Source of the DNA: Phycisphaerae bacterium
GTDB taxonomy: Bacteria; Planctomycetota; Phycisphaerae; Phycisphaerales; SM1A02
DNA: 64,000 bases
Assembly: GCA_002709295.1 (NCBI GenBank)
Contig: PAQL01000015.1
Location: 1 to 64,000, forward strand
Reading direction: 5' to 3'
Shown in pieces: positions 60,418 through 64,000 of this stretch (the stretch's first letter is position 1; each line of letters opens with the position of its first letter). Below the pieces are notes generated by a model. It made no database searches. It was not told the DNA's origin and saw only the letters and a list, made by a program, of their open reading frames with translations. A program made the position numbers and the translations under genes.

Positions 60418-61041
60418 ATGCCTCAGTCACCACCACCGGCATCCCGGGCCCGGAACACCGGCAGCATCCATGGATGGGTGTTGTTCACGCTGGTCGCCGG
60501 CGTGGTGGCGTTGCTCGTGGTGATCTTCGTCCGAAACCTGCCTGATCCACCCCGCTACGACGCCCTTACCATCGATCCCGGATCGGAGATGCCGGTCCGC
60601 AGACCGTTCGGGATCCGACTCGAGATCGGGGAGGGGGCATCGGCGATCACCCGCTCCTGGCGGGCCTCCGAACTGGAGGTCGTGGGGAGGCCTCTGCTTC
60701 CGGAGGTCCTCGATCGAGGCCTCGAGACCGGCGACTCCTGGCGTCTGGTGGCGGGACTGAACGTGGAGCTCTCCGAGACGATGATCGTCGGCCTGTTGAT
60801 CGAGATCAGGGATGTGGAATACGTGATTCGATCCGGTTCCTCGGAGATCGCCTCCGGACGGGTCGAGGCTTCCGAGCTTCGTCGCATCGATGATTTTCTC
60901 GTTCCGGCCGGGAGCCGGGTCCTGGAGTTCGATCTGGTGCCGATCGGTCCCGATCCGATCTTCCGTGGATCCTGGATCGATGAGGCGGACCGCCAGCGGC
61001 CTCTGGCCGAACTGGCCGGGGGCGTGGAGACCGCCCCCTGA
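60418..61041 (+). CDS. Single-span membrane protein of unknown function
   Basis: A 207-residue protein. One span near the N-terminus (WVLFTLVAGVVALLVVIFV, about residues 20-38), then 165 residues of beta-rich extracytoplasmic structure without cysteine pairs or known motifs (RRPFGIRLEIGEG, ETGDSWRLVAGLNVELSE). It follows the tethered HTH gene by 20 bases, so the two probably form an operon. A long terminator hairpin separates it from tsf. Confidence 0.65.
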   Translation: MPQSPPPASRARNTGSIHGWVLFTLVAGVVALLVVIFVRNLPDPPRYDALTIDPGSEMPVRRPFGIRLEIGEGASAITRSWRASELEVVGRPLLPEVLDRGLETGDSWRLVAGLNVELSETMIVGLLIEIRDVEYVIRSGSSEIASGRVEASELRRIDDFLVPAGSRVLEFDLVPIGPDPIFRGSWIDEADRQRPLAELAGGVETAP

Positions 61042-61072
61042 CCGCTTCCCCCGCGCGATGAACCCATGAAGA

Positions 61073-61107
61073 ACCGGAGCCCGACTGCGACGCAGTCGGG
61101 CTCCGGT
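61073..61107. terminator. Bidirectional terminator between the membrane-protein unit and tsf
   Basis: A perfect 16-base-pair stem with loop GAC (arms 61073-61088 and 61092-61107), serving the plus-strand gene ending at 61041 and, from the other side, tsf ending at 61153. Confidence 0.75.
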
Positions 61108-61152
61108 GGTTCGGTATGGTCGGTCGATCGCCGGGGCCGTGGCTTCCGGTGA

Positions 61153-61959
61153 TCAGTCGCCGCCGACCTGGTATCGCACGAACGCCTTGAGGGTCGTGCC
61201 CTCGGGAAGCAGTTCGCGGATCTGCCTGGTCTCGTCCCGGACGAACTTCTGGCCGAGGAGGGTGACCTCCTCGTGGAACTTCCGGATCTTGCCCTGGGCG
61301 ATCTTCTCGGCGATCTCGGCGGGCTTGCCGCTGTTCTCGGCCTCGGCCTTGGCCTCGGCCATCTTCAGCGAGACGAGCTCCTCGGGGAGGCCGGTCTCGT
61401 CGACCGCCATCGGGGTCGGCATGTGGGCCGCCACGTGCTGGCAGATGCCGGTGGCCACGTCCTCGGGCAGTTCACCCTCGAACTGGAGGAGCACGCCGAG
61501 CTTCGAGTCGTGGTGGATGTACTTCCCGAATCCCCCGCCGCTCATCTTGCATCCCCGGGCCATCGAGATGTTCTCGCCGGTGGTGATGCGGACGTCGTCG
61601 AGTTCCTTGGTCTGGGCGTCGCTCAGCGCGATGTCCCCGTCGGGACCGCCCAGGCTCGTGGTGACGATGGCGTCCGCCATCTCACGGAAGGAGTCGTTGC
61701 GGGCGGTGAAGTCGGTCTCCGCCCGCATCTCGAGAATGGCGCCCTTGTCGCCGTCGATGGCGATGGCGATGCAGCCTTCGCCGGCGGCTCGGTCGGCTCG
61801 GGTATCCATCTTGCCCTTGAGCTTCTCGCGGAGGGCTTCTTCAGCGGCCGCGGCATCGCCGCCGGCCTCGATGAGGGCCTTCTTGCAGTCCATCATGCCG
61901 AGGCCGGTCTTCTGGCGGAGGGCCATCACGTCCTTGGCGTTGACGTCGGTGGTGGACAT
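61153..61959 (-). CDS. tsf: Elongation factor Ts
   Basis: A 268-residue factor that recharges EF-Tu with GTP. The N-terminal ALRQKTGLGMMDCKKALIEA is the hallmark, followed by ETDFTARNDSFREMADAIV and EEALREKLKGK. A C-terminal segment (GKIRKFHEEVTLLGQKFVRD) contacts EF-Tu. It lies 41 bases after the rpsB stop in the usual rpsB-tsf order. AGGAA lies 11 bases before the ATG. Confidence 0.95.
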   Translation of the reverse strand: MSTTDVNAKDVMALRQKTGLGMMDCKKALIEAGGDAAAAEEALREKLKGKMDTRADRAAGEGCIAIAIDGDKGAILEMRAETDFTARNDSFREMADAIVTTSLGGPDGDIALSDAQTKELDDVRITTGENISMARGCKMSGGGFGKYIHHDSKLGVLLQFEGELPEDVATGICQHVAAHMPTPMAVDETGLPEELVSLKMAEAKAEAENSGKPAEIAEKIAQGKIRKFHEEVTLLGQKFVRDETRQIRELLPEGTTLKAFVRYQVGGD

Positions 61960-62000
61960 CTTCGTTTCCGTTCCTGCTGGTTCGAGGTGAGGGGAAAAAG

Positions 62001-62873
62001 TCAGGTACCCGAGGCTTCGGTGGAGACGCCGGTGTCCGCAGGGGCGGGCGTTTCGGCCTCGGCGGGTGCTTCGGCGGCCGGAGCCTCGGTGGCCGGGTCG
62101 CTGGCCCGGAACTGGCTGCGGCTGGAACGGCGTCGCGGAGCGGGGTTGTCGCCGTCCGAATCGCCTTCGCGTTCCGCGGCCGCGGCGAGGGCGGCCTTCT
62201 CCCGGCCCTCTCCGGCGGCGTTGCAGAGCTCGCGGACGACCACGTCGATGGATCGCATCGAGTCGTCGTTGCCGGGGATCGGGATGTCGGCGAGGTTGGG
62301 GTCGCCGTCGGTGTCGATCAGGCAGATGGTCGGGATGCCCAGGTTGCGGGCCTCGTTGAGGGCGTTCTTCTCGCGGTTCACGTCCACGACGACCATCGCA
62401 CCCGGCAGCTTCGACATGTTGCGGATGCCGTTGAGGTTGCGGTGGATCTTCCGCTGCTCGCGGAGGAGCTGCGACTCCATCTTCTTGGAGTAGGACTTGA
62501 TCTCGCCGGAGTCGATGAGCTGGTCGAGCTGCTCGAGTCTCTTGAGGCGTTCGCGGATGGTTCGGAAGTTGGTGAGGGTGCCGCCCAGCCACCGCTCGGT
62601 GACGTAGGGCTGGTTCGATTCGGCGCAGTGCGTCTCGATCGCGTTCTGTGCCTGTCGCTTGGTGCCCACGAACACGACGTCCCGGCCTTCGCTGGTCACC
62701 TTCTGGACGAGCTTGCGGGCGAGGAGGAGGCCCTTGATGGTCTCCTTGATGTCGATGATGTGGATCTGGTTCCTGGTCGCGAAGATGTACGGACGCATCT
62801 TCGGGTTCCAGTTGCTTCGACGCTGGCCGAAGTGGATGCCCGCTTCGATGAGTTCCTTGACGAGGGATGCCAT
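62001..62873 (-). CDS. rpsB: Ribosomal protein S2
   Basis: A 290-residue 30S subunit protein. [72 protein letters not shown] and [14 protein letters not shown] are diagnostic. The last 60 residues are an Ala/Pro/Glu-rich tail ([16 protein letters not shown]) beyond the normal S2 end, probably disordered. GGAAAGG precedes the ATG. A long leader (see 62874-63166) suggests translational autoregulation, as known for S2 in other bacteria. Confidence 0.96.
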   Translation of the reverse strand: MASLVKELIEAGIHFGQRRSNWNPKMRPYIFATRNQIHIIDIKETIKGLLLARKLVQKVTSEGRDVVFVGTKRQAQNAIETHCAESNQPYVTERWLGGTLTNFRTIRERLKRLEQLDQLIDSGEIKSYSKKMESQLLREQRKIHRNLNGIRNMSKLPGAMVVVDVNREKNALNEARNLGIPTICLIDTDGDPNLADIPIPGNDDSMRSIDVVVRELCNAAGEGREKAALAAAAEREGDSDGDNPAPRRRSSRSQFRASDPATEAPAAEAPAEAETPAPADTGVSTEASGT

Positions 62874-63315
62874 GGCGATGAGACCTTTCCGCCCGACGAT
62901 GCGACGTGGGGCTGCGACGGTCCGGGTGAGCGGACGGCCGCGGAGAATGCAGCGACACCCACGAAGGCTTCCGGTGGCGGGTCTTCCGAAGGGGAGGACC
63001 GGGCGATCGTGCGAGGGCGCTTGACCGGGACGAGGAGAGGGATCCGAAACGACATTCGGAACCCGGGGTGCGACCGGGATGCCGGGCGCAGTCATTCCAG
63101 GGGGCCGCCACGACTCCCTGGCCGGCTCGTCGGGAGGAAAACGATCCAAACGAGGACGAATCGAACAGGATACCCGTCTCCCGCTCCGGAGGCAATGATC
63201 GGATCCGCTGCTCGACCCCGGACCCTCGTACCATGTCCGGGCCCCGAGCCGCCCCTTGGCGGTGTCTCCGCCCCGGCTCGAAACGGCTTCCTTGGCCCCT
63301 GATGGACGGATTTCA
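62874..63315. promoter_or_regulatory. 442-base divergent region: rpsB leader and promoters
   Basis: No gene seen. From the rpsB promoter (63167-63195) a leader of about 285 bases runs to the rpsB start. On the plus side TACCAT at 63229-63234 could start the phosphohexomutase transcript; CGAGCCG and CGGCTCG (63245-63280) form a hairpin in that leader. Confidence 0.45.
63167..63195 (-). promoter_or_regulatory. rpsB-tsf promoter with both -35 and -10 boxes
   Basis: On the minus strand TTGCCT (63190-63195), a 17-base spacer and TATCCT (63167-63172). It is the only promoter in the window that I find with a good -35 box at the right spacing. Confidence 0.6.
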
Positions 63316-64000
63316 GTGATTGGGAAGGTCTTCAAGGCGTACGACGTTCGGGCCATCCACCCCCGGCCCCTCAGCGAGAAGGTGGCCTGGCAGGTGGGCC
63401 ACGGGGCCGCGACCCATCTGATGAACGAGGCACGAAAGGCCGGCCGGCTCGATCCGATGGGTCGTGCGGTCGTGGTCGGCCGGGACATGCGGACCAGCTC
63501 CCCGTCCCTCTCCGCGAGCCTGATCGACGGACTTCGCGACGCTGGGGCGACGGTCATCGACATCGGGCTCGTGGACACTCCGGCCGTCTCCTTCGCCATC
63601 AATCGATACGACACCGCCGGGGGCATCCAGGTCACCGCCAGTCACAATCCGGCGGCCTACAACGGCTTCAAGATCTCGGGCATCGATGCCCGGCCGGTCG
63701 GAACCGGAACCGGACTCGAGGAGGTCAAGCGACTTTCGGCGATGGCCGATCGTCAGAGGACCCCGTCCCGGGACACCCCGGTCGAGCATCGCGACCCCTG
63801 GCCGGAGTACCGGGACTTCCTGCTGGACCGGCTCGACGAGCGGATCCGCAGCGGCTCCCGGCGTCTTCGGATCGCCGTCGACGCCTCCAACGGAATGGCG
63901 GGTGCGATGATTCCGGCGGTCTTCGGCGATGTCCCCGGTCTCGACCTGGTAAGCATCAACTTCGACATGCCGGGCACCTTCGTCCACGATCCGAATCCCC
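63316..64000 (+). CDS. Phosphomannomutase/phosphoglucomutase (3' end outside window)
   Basis: 228 residues are visible from GTG 63316; the frame is open at the window end. [40 protein letters not shown] and the phospho-serine loop [18 protein letters not shown] show the alpha-D-phosphohexomutase family, which interconverts hexose-1- and hexose-6-phosphates for surface sugars. The sugar-specific loop lies beyond the window, so mannose and glucose cannot be separated. No Shine-Dalgarno site is seen before the GTG; an ATG-less start fits, since no ATG lies close before the domain. Confidence 0.9.
   Translation, partial: MIGKVFKAYDVRAIHPRPLSEKVAWQVGHGAATHLMNEARKAGRLDPMGRAVVVGRDMRTSSPSLSASLIDGLRDAGATVIDIGLVDTPAVSFAINRYDTAGGIQVTASHNPAAYNGFKISGIDARPVGTGTGLEEVKRLSAMADRQRTPSRDTPVEHRDPWPEYRDFLLDRLDERIRSGSRRLRIAVDASNGMAGAMIPAVFGDVPGLDLVSINFDMPGTFVHDPNP

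Overview
The window reads as a GC-rich chromosome segment of a planctomycete, most likely of the class Phycisphaerae (inference). Pointers are the 73-residue small basic protein found only in the Planctomycetes-Verrucomicrobia-Chlamydiae group (37877-38098), the FG-GAP/UnbV lipoproteins, the many TPR lipoproteins, sparse Shine-Dalgarno sequences, and genes stacked with 4-base stop/start overlaps. I see no insertion sequence, prophage, CRISPR array, tRNA or rRNA.

Layout. 1-6393: two tandem copies of a TPR-lipoprotein plus FG-GAP/UnbV-lipoprotein pair. 6404-10555: a receiver-like protein with degenerate key residues, an anti-sigma/sigma pair, hslV without hslU, a BFD-type ferredoxin and a secreted coiled-coil protein. 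10780-23310: one 12.5-kb operon joining a membrane coiled-coil protein, an iron(III)-type solute-binding lipoprotein, an ABC permease fused to an NHL propeller, two von Willebrand A membrane proteins, a MoxR ATPase and a DUF58 protein. 23320-26353: a TPR-YggX fusion, an excisionase-like HTH protein and an HTH-TPR regulator followed by a small secreted peptide. 26792-33295: pyrD, a metallopeptidase, a zinc-ribbon coiled coil, cdsA, rhodanese, recX and lipoproteins. 33309-39413: nth, moaE, a molybdopterin adenylyltransferase, acpS, the small basic protein and an aminotransferase. 39459-44209: twin small lipoproteins, a phosphoesterase and a thioesterase cluster. 44280-49996: an overlapping operon pyrF, solute-binding protein, pyk, cinA, folK. 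50147-53438: two secreted TlpA-like proteins and a CheY-like receiver. 53564-64000: a small protein, kdsD, scpA, recQ, dacB, a membrane-tethered sigma-4-like HTH protein, tsf, rpsB and the start of a phosphohexomutase.

Gene expression. Fifteen genes that begin transcription units have a TANNNT box ending 6-8 bases before the start codon, most often TACCAT, so their mRNAs probably start at or next to the start codon (leaderless). A second set, mostly secreted proteins, ribosomal genes and the HTH-TPR pair, has clear Shine-Dalgarno sequences. Genes inside operons mostly start inside the previous stop codon.

The best candidates for something undescribed are the importer/MoxR/VWA operon with its permease-NHL fusion, the HTH-TPR regulator with its secreted peptide (resembling the peptide-sensing RRNPP family of Firmicutes), the TPR-YggX fusion, and the leaderless promoter architecture. 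All functional calls come from reading the sequence by eye; no database search was run.
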